NCBI GenBank assembly: GCA_023431185.1
Contig: JAEYXS010000079.1
Span: 1 to 64,000 of the forward strand
Length of the DNA: 64,000 bases
Origin: Verrucomicrobiota bacterium
GTDB taxonomy: Bacteria; Verrucomicrobiota; Verrucomicrobiia; Limisphaerales; JAEYXS01
Reading direction: 5' to 3'
The notes below the pieces were generated by a model. The model was not told the origin of the DNA, did no database searches, and worked only from the letters and a program-made list of their open reading frames with translations. Both the position numbers and the translations under genes were made by a program. Numbering within the stretch: position 1 is the stretch's first letter; each line of letters opens with the position of its first letter. Below are positions 9,396 to 17,846 of this stretch, piece by piece.

Positions 9396-11129
9396 TCATT
9401 TCTTTTTGACCGGTTTGCGGTGGTTCCATTCCAGTACTTGTTTGTCGGCCAGTAAGCGTTCACGAAGCTTGGCTTGGTCCACTTTCTGCACTGGCACCTT
9501 GGCATCCAAGGCCAGGCAGGCAGCGGTGGAGGCGGACTGGCTGGTGATCATGAAGACCGGCTCCATGCGAATACTACTGAACGCCGTGTGACTGGCCGAG
9601 AGAGCGAAGGTGACGAGGAGATTTTCGCACTCGCTGGCCTTGGGGACAATCGCGCCGTAGCCGATCCGGTAAGGCTCAAACCCGCCACGCCCTAAAGCCG
9701 TCTTACCCTCGCGGATGACCACCCCATCCTTCACGATGCGCCGGATCTCATGCGTATCCGTGCCGTAGGAACCGAGGCCTACGGAATTGGTCGCGACCTT
9801 CCGCCCAAACGTATGATGCTCGGTCACCACGAAATCAGAAACCATCCGCCGGGCCTCGCGCACATAGATCTGATGCGGCCAGCCGCCCGTGTCCGGAAAT
9901 TCATCCTTCGGCAAACCGAACCGCTTCACATCATTACGAACTTTCTCCGGCACACGCGGATCGGTGGCGAGGAAGTGCAACAGCCCGCGATGATAGTGCT
10001 CATGCTCCTTGGCGATCTGTTCGCGGCGCGTGTAGCTCGCCTCCGGCCAATCCCAGTTCATCCCCGGCAGGTTGCCACCGAAGGTCGCGGTGTTAAAATC
10101 AAACTTTCCGTTCGGCAACGGGTCATACTTTGAGAACCAGCGCAGGTCCATGTCATCGCCCAGCTTCACGCAGCCTTCGATGAAACGGGCGACGAGTTCA
10201 TAACGTTTCGGGTCATAGCCCGGAGGTGCAGTGATGGGGTTACGATTCGCATTCGTGGTGAGGCAGAGGCGGTAGCAATAAGCCTGCACACCGGGCGCCG
10301 GTTCGCCTGGCTTGCCGGGATCACCCGCTTGCACGAGGGGCAGCAAACCGCTCTTCGGATCGCCGGGGATCACATACGGGTCCAGCGGCAGGTCGCGATC
10401 CCATACGCCTTGGCCGCCGGGCACACGGCCGTTCGCTCCCGGCTTTCCGTGATTCGTGCGCGGCTGATACTTCTCCGTGTACTGGATGCCGTTGTAAGTC
10501 TCCCCGTATTTCGCATTGCCTTCACGCATCACCGTGTAGGAGACGCCCGCCTTCGCCATCAGATCACCCTCGTACGTGGTATCGATGAACATCTGCGCGC
10601 GGAAGGTGCGGCCATCTTCGGTGGTGAATTCGGTGATGCGTGTGCCCTGCTTTTGGACCTTGGCGAGGCGGGCGTTGAAATAGACCGTCACCCCGGCTTC
10701 CTTGGCCATTTCGGTGAAGACCTTCTCCGCGACATGCGGCTCGATGGAATAGGCACCGCCCGTAGCCGGACCGCCGCCGGCCTTGCTTTCAAAAGCTTTG
10801 TCCCACGCCAGCGTCTTGCCATAGGTCGCGACCAGCCGGGTGAAGTATTCCCGCGTGATACCGCCCACCGAGCGTGGATCGCCGATATCCACCGCGCCCA
10901 ATCCCCCGGACGTCATACCGCCGAGGTGTTTGCCCGGCTCGACGAGGATGGTTTTCTTCCCCATGCGCGCCGCTTGCACAGCGGCGGAGACACCGCCTGA
11001 GGTGCCGCCATAGATGCAGACATCGGCGGTGATGGTTTCGGCGGCATGGATGACAAAGGATGAAGCAATCAGCCAAGCGACGCAGACAATCCACTTAGCA
11101 CGTCGTAAAAACGAATGGATCAGGTGCAT
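9396..11129 (-). CDS. Secreted FAD-dependent oxidoreductase (FAD_oxidored family)
   Basis: 577 residues from ATG 11129. A signal peptide (IVCVAWLIASSFVIHA) is followed at once by a Rossmann dinucleotide motif, ADVCIYGGTSGGVSAA, then ARMGKKTILVEPG and GGMTSGGLGAVD. MFIDTTYEGDLMAKAG is the other hallmark of this PF12831-type family. VENLLVTFALSASH-like and SSIRMEPVFM segments near the C-terminus complete it. These enzymes are common beside sulfatases and glycosidases in PVC genomes and are often annotated as xanthan-lyase-like, but the substrate is unknown. The stop is 46 bases before the sulfatase start. Confidence 0.9.
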   Translation of the reverse strand: MHLIHSFLRRAKWIVCVAWLIASSFVIHAAETITADVCIYGGTSGGVSAAVQAARMGKKTILVEPGKHLGGMTSGGLGAVDIGDPRSVGGITREYFTRLVATYGKTLAWDKAFESKAGGGPATGGAYSIEPHVAEKVFTEMAKEAGVTVYFNARLAKVQKQGTRITEFTTEDGRTFRAQMFIDTTYEGDLMAKAGVSYTVMREGNAKYGETYNGIQYTEKYQPRTNHGKPGANGRVPGGQGVWDRDLPLDPYVIPGDPKSGLLPLVQAGDPGKPGEPAPGVQAYCYRLCLTTNANRNPITAPPGYDPKRYELVARFIEGCVKLGDDMDLRWFSKYDPLPNGKFDFNTATFGGNLPGMNWDWPEASYTRREQIAKEHEHYHRGLLHFLATDPRVPEKVRNDVKRFGLPKDEFPDTGGWPHQIYVREARRMVSDFVVTEHHTFGRKVATNSVGLGSYGTDTHEIRRIVKDGVVIREGKTALGRGGFEPYRIGYGAIVPKASECENLLVTFALSASHTAFSSIRMEPVFMITSQSASTAACLALDAKVPVQKVDQAKLRERLLADKQVLEWNHRKPVKKK

Positions 11130-11216
11130 TCCGCATCGTGCCCTCAAACAAAGAAGTCTCGCAAGAAAGCCTGACTGGTCAATTCAATGGACCAGCACAT
11201 CAAGCTGCTCTGAAAC

Positions 11217-11249
11217 GAAAAATCCGGCAGGGTTTCACACCTGCCGGAT
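11217..11249 (-). terminator. Rho-independent terminator after the first sialate O-acetylesterase gene
   Basis: A perfect 10-bp stem ATCCGGCAGG/CCTGCCGGAT (11222-11231 with 11240-11249) has an 8-base loop. Read on the minus strand it is followed by a run of five T (A run 11217-11221 on the plus strand). It lies about 50 bases after the stop at 11297 and separates that gene from the FAD oxidoreductase gene. Confidence 0.85.
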
Positions 11250-11296
11250 AATTCTGTAAACGCCCTTTACCCCAACAGGCCCGCTGGTGCAACCTG

Positions 11297-13480
11297 CTAC
11301 TTCATACGGACCAGCACGCGCAGGCGTTTCTGGCTGTAGGAGCCGGCGTTGGCTACGAACGTCCAGTCCTTCGTCTCGCCCGTGCTGTTGCCGATGCCGA
11401 TGTTGGCATTGACGCCGGCCTTCCAGTTGTTGATGGCGAACAGCGTCTGCTTGGCTTTGAAGTTATGGATCTGCATAGAGCCGTAGCCATCCGCCGGATC
11501 GGAGAACTGATCGCCCGCATCATATACGGAGTCGGATGCGCCCGGAGTCTTCGCCGTGTTCGGTGGACCGTAATTGTGGGGCCAGAACTCGATGTTGCAG
11601 TCGCTGGCAAACGTACCGTTCGGGATGTCCTTCACGTTGGAGATGACATTCGCATTTTTCACCTGGGTCTGAAACTTCGCGCCGGAAGCCAGCGTAGGAA
11701 TGCCCACCTTCTTGATGTCCGAGGTGAACGCGTCCATGGAGACGTAGGAATACGTCACCCCTTGCGGCCCGCGCAGTTCGAGGAAGTAGGCGACACGGTC
11801 AAACTCACCCTTCAGCGAGCCTGAGTTATCCACATCATACTTGATGTTCGCCCCCAGCTTTCCAAGGTCCAGGTCATAAACCAGCTTGTAACCGCTGGCT
11901 TCGGGAATCTTGACCGAGAGGTAATCAATCTTTGGCACTTCACCGGCGCGGAAGGCTTCCGCTGGCAGTCCGGCACCATTCGCCAGATTCGGCTCGGCAT
12001 CTTTGTGCCAGGAGAAGCGCATCGCCACCGGTCCCTTCACATTGGGCGAGGATAGCACCACGGAATCGCCTTCGATCACCGCGTCTGCCTTCGTGAAATC
12101 CGTCTCCGGCCCGATGATCTCGAACCACATGAGCGGCTTCTGATCACGCGATTTCAAGCCGCCTGCCGTGTTCTCGAACGTCACGCGCAGCTTGTCGCCT
12201 TCTTGCTTGAGCGATTTGAATTTCGGCCCGTTTGCCACCACGTCGCTTTTGCCGTAGGTATTCTTCAAGGCGAGCAAGGCGAGGCGCAGACCCACGTCCT
12301 GTTTGTTCTTGGGATGGATGTCGTTGAGGTTCGCGATGTCCGTCGTCACTACCATGCCCGTGTTCGGGATGGCTTGGGCGGCGCTCTGTGCTTCCCAGAA
12401 GGTCGGGAGCACATTCGGATCCTCGTTGCCATACTTGTAAGGGGCGATCTGCACGTAGAAGAATGGGAATTCGCCGATGTTCCACAGCTTGCGCCAGCCC
12501 TGGATGAGCGCCTTCATCTTCTCGGTGTAGAGCATGCCTTCGCCGTGGTTCGATTCGCCCTGATACCAGATGGCACCGCGGATGGGGAACCCGACGAAGG
12601 GATTGATCATCGCGTTGAAGAGCGTCGTGGGTTGCTGCTGAGGGGATGGCAGTGAGGCCAGCGGCGTGAGGTCTACCGGGAATGCGGGCGAAGCGGTGAC
12701 TGGCTTGTTCTCCGCGAGCGCTGCCTTCGCATCCGCACTCCATTTATCCACTGCAGCGAGATGCTGCTTGAGCTTCTGTTGATACACCGGATTGTCCGGC
12801 AATGTCTGAAGAACTTGGGTGTGAATGCTCTTCAACGCCGGAATGTCCGCGAAACCGGAGACCGGCGTCCATGGCTCGATGCGGGTGCCGCCCCAGGAAG
12901 AATTGATGAGGCCGATTGGCACACCCAATTCCTTCTGCAACTTGCGCGCCATGAAATAACCGGCGGCAGTGAAGTTACCCGCCGTTTGCGGCGAGCAGAC
13001 TTGCCAGGAGGCTTTGAATTCATCCTGCGGCAAGCTGGCGGGTTTCAGCGGCACCTTGATGTGGCGGATGGTCGGATAGTTCGCGGCGGCGACCTCTTCC
13101 TTGGGATTGTTGCTGTTATTGACTGTCCACTCCATGTTCGATTGACCGGAGCACAACCACACTTCACCCACGAGCACGTCCTTTAACGTAAGCGTGTTCT
13201 TCGCTTTCACAGTAAGGGTGCGGGCCTTGCCATCGGCTTTTTGCGCCGGGAGTTCCACGCGCCATTTGCCAGCGGAATCGGCAGTCGTAGAGACGGCGCT
13301 CTGGCTGTCCAGTTGCACAGAGACGGCTTCACCGGGCGAGGCCCAGCCCCAGACCGGGATCTTCTGGTCGCGCTGGAGGACCATGTTATCGCCGAAGATG
13401 CTGGCGAGCCGGGTATCGGCATGGGCGGAAAGGCTGGCGGCGAATAGCGCCAGCGAAAACAGGGCGATACGTAAACGCAT
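11297..13480 (-). CDS. Sialate O-acetylesterase-like protein, copy 1
   Basis: 727 residues with a Sec leader (LFSLALFAASLSAHA). After an N-terminal beta domain (MVLQRDQKIPVWGWASPGE) comes EVWLCSGQSNMEW, with catalytic Ser at about residue 114, then IRGAIWYQGESNH and LNDIHPKNKQDVGLRLA, which carry the Asp and His of the SGNH triad. The C-terminal 200 residues form an extra beta-sandwich region with GYGSMQIHNF. The family removes acetyl groups from acetylated glycans. It is a paralogue of the next upstream gene with conserved order of all motifs, so the pair arose by tandem duplication. Confidence 0.92.
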   Translation of the reverse strand: MRLRIALFSLALFAASLSAHADTRLASIFGDNMVLQRDQKIPVWGWASPGEAVSVQLDSQSAVSTTADSAGKWRVELPAQKADGKARTLTVKAKNTLTLKDVLVGEVWLCSGQSNMEWTVNNSNNPKEEVAAANYPTIRHIKVPLKPASLPQDEFKASWQVCSPQTAGNFTAAGYFMARKLQKELGVPIGLINSSWGGTRIEPWTPVSGFADIPALKSIHTQVLQTLPDNPVYQQKLKQHLAAVDKWSADAKAALAENKPVTASPAFPVDLTPLASLPSPQQQPTTLFNAMINPFVGFPIRGAIWYQGESNHGEGMLYTEKMKALIQGWRKLWNIGEFPFFYVQIAPYKYGNEDPNVLPTFWEAQSAAQAIPNTGMVVTTDIANLNDIHPKNKQDVGLRLALLALKNTYGKSDVVANGPKFKSLKQEGDKLRVTFENTAGGLKSRDQKPLMWFEIIGPETDFTKADAVIEGDSVVLSSPNVKGPVAMRFSWHKDAEPNLANGAGLPAEAFRAGEVPKIDYLSVKIPEASGYKLVYDLDLGKLGANIKYDVDNSGSLKGEFDRVAYFLELRGPQGVTYSYVSMDAFTSDIKKVGIPTLASGAKFQTQVKNANVISNVKDIPNGTFASDCNIEFWPHNYGPPNTAKTPGASDSVYDAGDQFSDPADGYGSMQIHNFKAKQTLFAINNWKAGVNANIGIGNSTGETKDWTFVANAGSYSQKRLRVLVRMK

Positions 13481-13531
13481 GGTATTATGGGGTGCTTGTG
13501 GTTTAGAAAGTTGGAGGCTTAAGCTGGAAAA

Positions 13532-15712
13532 TCATTTCAGGCGCACCAGCACGCGCAGGCGCTTTTGGATGTAAGAACTCGCATTGCCCTTGAAAGTCCA
13601 GTCGCGGGTCTCACCAGTGCTGTTGCCGATGCCGATATCCGCGCCCATGCCCGATTTCCAGTTATTGATGGCAAAGAGGGTTTGTCCGGAGAGGTAGTTA
13701 TGAATCTGCATGGAGCCGTAGCCGTCCGGTTTGTCATCGACAGGCTGGTCGCCAGCATCATAGATGGCATCGGAAGCGCCGGGGATCTTGACGCTGTTTG
13801 GGGCAATGTAATCATTCGGCCAAAACTCGAGGCTGCACCCGGCGGGCAGAGAACCGTTAGGGATGCCTCTGACATTGGAGATAACGTTCAGGTTTCTCAC
13901 GGACGTCTGAAATTTGGCTCCCGAAGCTAAAGTAGGTATGCCGATGCGCTGGATGTCGGCCGTGAAGGCGTCCATGGAAACGTAGGAATACATAACGCCA
14001 CTGGCGTCGCGGAGTTCAAGGAAGTAGGCGATGCGGTCGAACTGCCCCTGCAGCGAAGCGGAATTGTCCACATCATAGGTGAAGTTCGGCCCGAGTTTGG
14101 CGAGGTCAAGGTCATACACCAGTTTGTAACCGCTGGCCTCCGGGACCTTGAGCGGAAGCTGATCCATCTTGAACGGTTCACCCGCCCGGAAGGGTTCTGC
14201 GGGCAGACCGGCACCGTTGACCAGGTTCGGCTCGGCTTCCTTGTGCCAGGCAAAGCGCATGGCGACGGGTTCCTTGACGCCGGGGGCGGAGAGGATGACG
14301 GAATCCCCATCGATGACCGCATTGGCCTTCACATAGTCCGTGTCGGTGCCGAGGATCTCAAACCAGGTGAGGGACTTCTGGTCCCGGGAACGCAGACCGC
14401 CGGCCGTGTTCTCAAACATCACCCGCAAGGTGCCGTTTACGCTCTTCAGGGATTTGAACTTGGGGCCATTGGCAACAACGTTGCTCCGGCCGTAGGTGTT
14501 CTTCAGTGCCAACAAGGCGAGCCGCAAACCGACGGCCTGTTTATTGCGCGGATGGATGTCATTCACATTGCCGATGTCCGTGGTCACCACCATGCCGGTA
14601 TTGGGGATGGCCTGGGCTGCGCTTTGGGCCTCCCAGAAAACGGGCAGGACATTGGGGTTCTCAGCGCCGTACCTGAAGGGGGCGATCTGGACGTAGTAGA
14701 ACGGGAAATCGCCGATGCCCCAGAGCTGGCGCCAGCCGGAGATGAGCGCCTTCATCTTTTCCAGATAGAGCATGCCTTCGCCATGGTTGGCCTCACCCTG
14801 ATACCAGATGGCACCTCGGATGGGGAAACCGACGAGCGGGTTGATCATGGCATTGAACAGTGTGGCGGGCATCTGTTGGCTGGTCAGCGGGGCGATATCA
14901 GCGGGAAACGCCGGAGCGGCGGCCACCAGGCGTTTGGCGGCCAAATCCGCCTTGGCAGTGGCAATCCATTTCTCCGTCTCCGCGAGATACTGGTTAAAAC
15001 GGTCCTGATAGATCGGACTCTCGGGCAAGGTGCGCCAGACGCGTTGATGGATGGCATGCAAGGCGGGGCGGCCGGCGAAACCATTGACCGGAGTCCAGGG
15101 CTCGATGAACGTCCCTCCCCAAGAAGAGTTGATCAAACCGATGGGAACGCCCAGTTCTTGGTGGAGCTTGCGGGCCATGAAGTAGCCGGCTGCCGTGAAC
15201 CCACCGACGGTTTTCGGCGTGCAGACCTGCCAGAACGATTTGAACTCAGCTTGGGGATAGCCCGCTGCTTTTAGTGGGATCTTGAGATGACGGATAAGCG
15301 GATAGCTTTCGGCATCGGCGATCTCCTGCTTGGGGTTGTCACTGTTGCCTACCAGCCATTCCATATTTGACTGGCCGGAGCATAGCCAGACCTCGCCGAT
15401 CAGGATGTCCTTTAGGATGATGGTGTTCCTGGCTTTGACCGTCAGGGAGCGGGGCGGCCCGCCCACCGCCTCGGCGGGCAGTTCCACGCGCCATTTGCCA
15501 TGGGCGTCAGCAGTGGCGGTGACAGCCGCCTTGGCATCCAGCTGCACCGAGACTTTTTCGCCAGCCACAGCCCAGCCCCAGACCGGAATCTTCTGGTCGC
15601 GCTGCAAAACCATGTGATCGCTGAAGACGCTAGCTAGCCGGGCATCCGCCTGGGCGGAGAGGTCCACGACCAGCAGGGCAAGGGCGAAGAGCGGGATGAA
15701 GCGTAAATGCAT
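13532..15712 (-). CDS. Sialate O-acetylesterase-like protein, copy 2
   Basis: 726 residues from ATG 15712 with a leader (LFALALLVVDLSAQA). It has the same architecture and motifs as copy 1: MVLQRDQKIPVWGWAV, EVWLCSGQSNMEW (Ser about 115), IRGAIWYQGEANH and VNDIHPRNKQAVGLRLA. All predicted catalytic residues are kept, so both copies should be active. The two genes are 51 bases apart. Retention of two intact copies suggests different acetyl positions or substrates, which is an inference. Confidence 0.92.
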   Translation of the reverse strand: MHLRFIPLFALALLVVDLSAQADARLASVFSDHMVLQRDQKIPVWGWAVAGEKVSVQLDAKAAVTATADAHGKWRVELPAEAVGGPPRSLTVKARNTIILKDILIGEVWLCSGQSNMEWLVGNSDNPKQEIADAESYPLIRHLKIPLKAAGYPQAEFKSFWQVCTPKTVGGFTAAGYFMARKLHQELGVPIGLINSSWGGTFIEPWTPVNGFAGRPALHAIHQRVWRTLPESPIYQDRFNQYLAETEKWIATAKADLAAKRLVAAAPAFPADIAPLTSQQMPATLFNAMINPLVGFPIRGAIWYQGEANHGEGMLYLEKMKALISGWRQLWGIGDFPFYYVQIAPFRYGAENPNVLPVFWEAQSAAQAIPNTGMVVTTDIGNVNDIHPRNKQAVGLRLALLALKNTYGRSNVVANGPKFKSLKSVNGTLRVMFENTAGGLRSRDQKSLTWFEILGTDTDYVKANAVIDGDSVILSAPGVKEPVAMRFAWHKEAEPNLVNGAGLPAEPFRAGEPFKMDQLPLKVPEASGYKLVYDLDLAKLGPNFTYDVDNSASLQGQFDRIAYFLELRDASGVMYSYVSMDAFTADIQRIGIPTLASGAKFQTSVRNLNVISNVRGIPNGSLPAGCSLEFWPNDYIAPNSVKIPGASDAIYDAGDQPVDDKPDGYGSMQIHNYLSGQTLFAINNWKSGMGADIGIGNSTGETRDWTFKGNASSYIQKRLRVLVRLK

Positions 15713-15737
15713 GACGGCTAGTGTTACAGAATCGAAG

Positions 15738-16574
15738 CTATTTCTTGGGAGCAACGGCGGGCTTCAGGCCTTTCAGTTTCACGTATTCGGAAGGCGTGGT
15801 GAACACCGCTTTTTCTGCGGTCAGGAAATCAATCAACTCGACGAACTGGGCGAAACGTTCATCCGTCCATTGTGCGGGATGCCCTTGGATGACGAAGTAG
15901 TCGCGATTGGGATTCAAGGCGTAACCGGTTTTGAATTTCTGCAGGCTGGGCACAAAGGTCGGGTATTCGATGTTCACGGAGCCGACGCGGTCCATGACGA
16001 TCTTGCCGGCGGGATTCTTCAGGTCGCCATAAAGCCAGATGGTGGTGTCCGGGTCTTCGGACAAGGCTTTGGCCGTGTTGGCATCGATGGCGTTGAACGG
16101 AGCACCGAAGGCGGGGAACGTGAACCCCAGCTTTTGTTTGGCGAGTTCGTTGCAGCGCAGCAGATTCTTTTTTTGGTCCTCGTAGCTGGGGCCTTTGAAC
16201 TCCTGCACCTTCTTGCCGTCCACTTCCCATTCCTTGTGATTGTAGCCGTGGTTCCAGAATTCGATGAGCCCCTTCGCATGCTGGTCTTTGATCCATTGGA
16301 AATACTTCGGGTCATCCTTCTCGAGTGAATCGGCGATGATGCCGATGGCGGATTTGATTTTCCGCTCGGCGGTGAAGTCCACGAACTTCTGCCAGCGGGG
16401 ATGGACCTTGCCGCCGGCATTTCGCAGGTCGTCGACCTTAAGGATGATGTAGGGTGGAGCTTTCCGCTCAACTGCCGGTGCAGGCTTGCTCGTCGCGGTT
16501 TGGGCGGATGCGGAAGAGAATGAAAACGTCAGGCCAATGCAGGCCAGCACAACGCTGAGGATACGGCTTTTCAT
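15738..16574 (-). CDS. Secreted polysaccharide deacetylase-like protein (NodB fold)
   Basis: 278 residues from ATG 16574 with a leader (ILSVVLACIGLTFSFSSASA). The mature N-terminus has YIILKVDDLRN, matching the Asp-Asp metal and catalytic pair of NodB-type deacetylases. FWNHGYNHKEW supplies the paired His ligands. The protein resembles the DUF2334/polysaccharide deacetylase group that acts on N- or O-acetylated glycans. Its stop lies 25 bases before the start of the second sialate O-acetylesterase, so it is probably in the same operon. Confidence 0.8.
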   Translation of the reverse strand: MKSRILSVVLACIGLTFSFSSASAQTATSKPAPAVERKAPPYIILKVDDLRNAGGKVHPRWQKFVDFTAERKIKSAIGIIADSLEKDDPKYFQWIKDQHAKGLIEFWNHGYNHKEWEVDGKKVQEFKGPSYEDQKKNLLRCNELAKQKLGFTFPAFGAPFNAIDANTAKALSEDPDTTIWLYGDLKNPAGKIVMDRVGSVNIEYPTFVPSLQKFKTGYALNPNRDYFVIQGHPAQWTDERFAQFVELIDFLTAEKAVFTTPSEYVKLKGLKPAVAPKK

Positions 16575-16698
16575 GATCAAGCAACAAGACACGACGAAGA
16601 CGCGAGTTGTTCGCGGCGGCAGCGGTGACTTGAGACTGAAATGCTAGAGGAAATGGATGGACGGTCAACGTAAGAGTCCCGACTTCAGCCGGTCAACT

Positions 16699-16846
16699 GG
16701 AGCGCGGCTTTTTAGGCCGCCTAAACGAAACTAAGCAAAAGCGGTCCTCGGAATCTCCTGCGCAAGGAGAGCCGATAGCAGATCGCTACAACCGTTCTTA
16801 CACCATTTGATTCTTGGATATTTAGGCGGCTTAAAAGCCGCGCTCC
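16699..16846. repeat. REPIN/MITE-like element, forward copy
   Basis: Terminal inverted repeats of about 26 bases bound the element. The left end (16699-16726) starts GGAGCGCGGC and the right end (16821-16846) ends GCCGCGCTCC. Each end contains its own GCGGC...GCCGC palindrome. The interior aligns with the reverse complement of the element at 18950-19085, sharing words such as CTAAAC...AAGCAAA and ACAAC[CG]GTTC near the same positions. The element fills the gap upstream of the deacetylase gene. Confidence 0.8.
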
Positions 16847-16853
16847 AGCGGAA

Positions 16854-17603
16854 TCACTTCCATTCCCCACCACGCTGGAACTTCGCCTTCGCTTTCGCGC
16901 CGAATTCCGCTCCAGCTTTCGCCAGTTTTTCGATGATCTCATCGGTGGAGCAGCCGGTGCTGCTACGGGCGGCGGGGATTAGGGTTTCGCATTCGTTGCT
17001 GTCCATGAAGCGGGCGGCATCGAGGAGGCCGGGCTCTTCACCGAAGGGGATGGCGAGGAAACCGTGCTTGTCGGCGTGGATGAGTTGGCCGGGCTGAATC
17101 TTCCGGCCGAACACTTCCACCTCCACATTCCAGCGCACGGGCGTGGAGTGCGCGTGGCCGACGCAGAGGCGGCGGGCGAGGGCTTTGAAACCGGCGTTGT
17201 TCATCTCATCGAGATCGCGGATGCCGCCGTCAGTGATGGTGCCAACACAGCCGAGGGCCTTGTGGACGTTGCAGTTCACCTCGCCCCAGAAGGCGCCGAT
17301 GACGTTCGGCTTATCCAGGTCTTGCACGACGACGATCTTCGGGCCTTCGACGCTGGCGACGTAACGGCGGTAATCAGCCCAGGCGTTGGCGTTCTGTTTG
17401 TGGGTGGCGTTGCTGGGCTCGATGACGACGGTGACGGCCCAGCCGACCATGGGGCCCATCTGCGGCATGAAATCGCGGGTTTCTTCGAGATTGAAAGCAT
17501 CGCGGGCGGCGTTGTGTTTGGTGAGCTGTTCCCAGCCGTTGTAAATTGTCGGGGTGTTCCAGCGTTTGAGCTGGAGGAGGTCGGAGTGAGGAAGGAGGGG
17601 CAT
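16854..17603 (-). CDS. RraA-family protein (HMG/CHA aldolase-like)
   Basis: 249 residues from ATG 17603 (an ATG seven codons upstream at 17624 is possible). The family signature is seen as ALGCVGTITDGGIRDLDE, where the R-D pair binds Mg and pyruvate in RraA-like aldolases. It is followed by RRLCVGHAHSTPVRWNVEVEVFGRKIQPGQLIHADKHGFLAIP, the second conserved block. It is longer than E. coli RraA (161 residues), as is usual for the aldolase and decarboxylase members. In a catabolic locus a role in cleaving a keto-acid sugar intermediate is more likely than RNase E inhibition. Confidence 0.87.
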   Translation of the reverse strand: MPLLPHSDLLQLKRWNTPTIYNGWEQLTKHNAARDAFNLEETRDFMPQMGPMVGWAVTVVIEPSNATHKQNANAWADYRRYVASVEGPKIVVVQDLDKPNVIGAFWGEVNCNVHKALGCVGTITDGGIRDLDEMNNAGFKALARRLCVGHAHSTPVRWNVEVEVFGRKIQPGQLIHADKHGFLAIPFGEEPGLLDAARFMDSNECETLIPAARSSTGCSTDEIIEKLAKAGAEFGAKAKAKFQRGGEWK

Positions 17604-17649
17604 GGTGATGTTCTTAAATTTCAATTGAGGGACGCAATCGGTGCGTGAC

Positions 17650-17750
17650 GCAACCCTTTCAGGGTAGTGGATTTTGATGCGTTGACCCAGGGTAGCTCGT
17701 GCCTCGCAACCCTGGGCTGATTTATGGAACCCCGTTGGGGTTCAGGGAGA
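17650..17750. repeat. Intergenic palindromic repeat of the CCCAGGGT...ACCCTGGG type
   Basis: Between the divergent RraA and regulator genes lie three nested or adjacent hairpins: AACCCT/AGGGT around 17651-17666, a longer CCCAGGGT...ACCCTGGG pair at about 17696-17715, and GAACCCC/GGGGTTC at 17728-17744. Intergenic text of this type is common in Planctomycetota and Verrucomicrobiota genomes. It has no coding capacity. Confidence 0.55.
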
Positions 17751-17814
17751 CCATGACAGGGTTTTGAATGCATGGTTGTCATTGTTGGCTTGCGTCTGGT
17801 ATCGGCAACGACAT

Positions 17815-17844
17815 GCTGCTGGTCAAGTCCTTTGACCAGTCAGC
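17815..17844. promoter_or_regulatory. Candidate autoregulatory operator (palindrome at the regulator start)
   Basis: A perfect 8-bp inverted repeat CTGGTCAA (17819-17826) / TTGACCAG (17832-17839) with a 5-base centre extends to GCTG/CAGC on both sides with a one-base bulge, ending three bases before the ATG at 17847. Half-sites with TGGT...ACCA fit the GT/AC core seen in several GntR-family operators. Its position would overlap the ribosome-binding site, so bound protein or the hairpin itself would repress the regulator gene. Binding by the adjacent protein is an inference. Confidence 0.5.
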
Positions 17845-17846
17845 GC

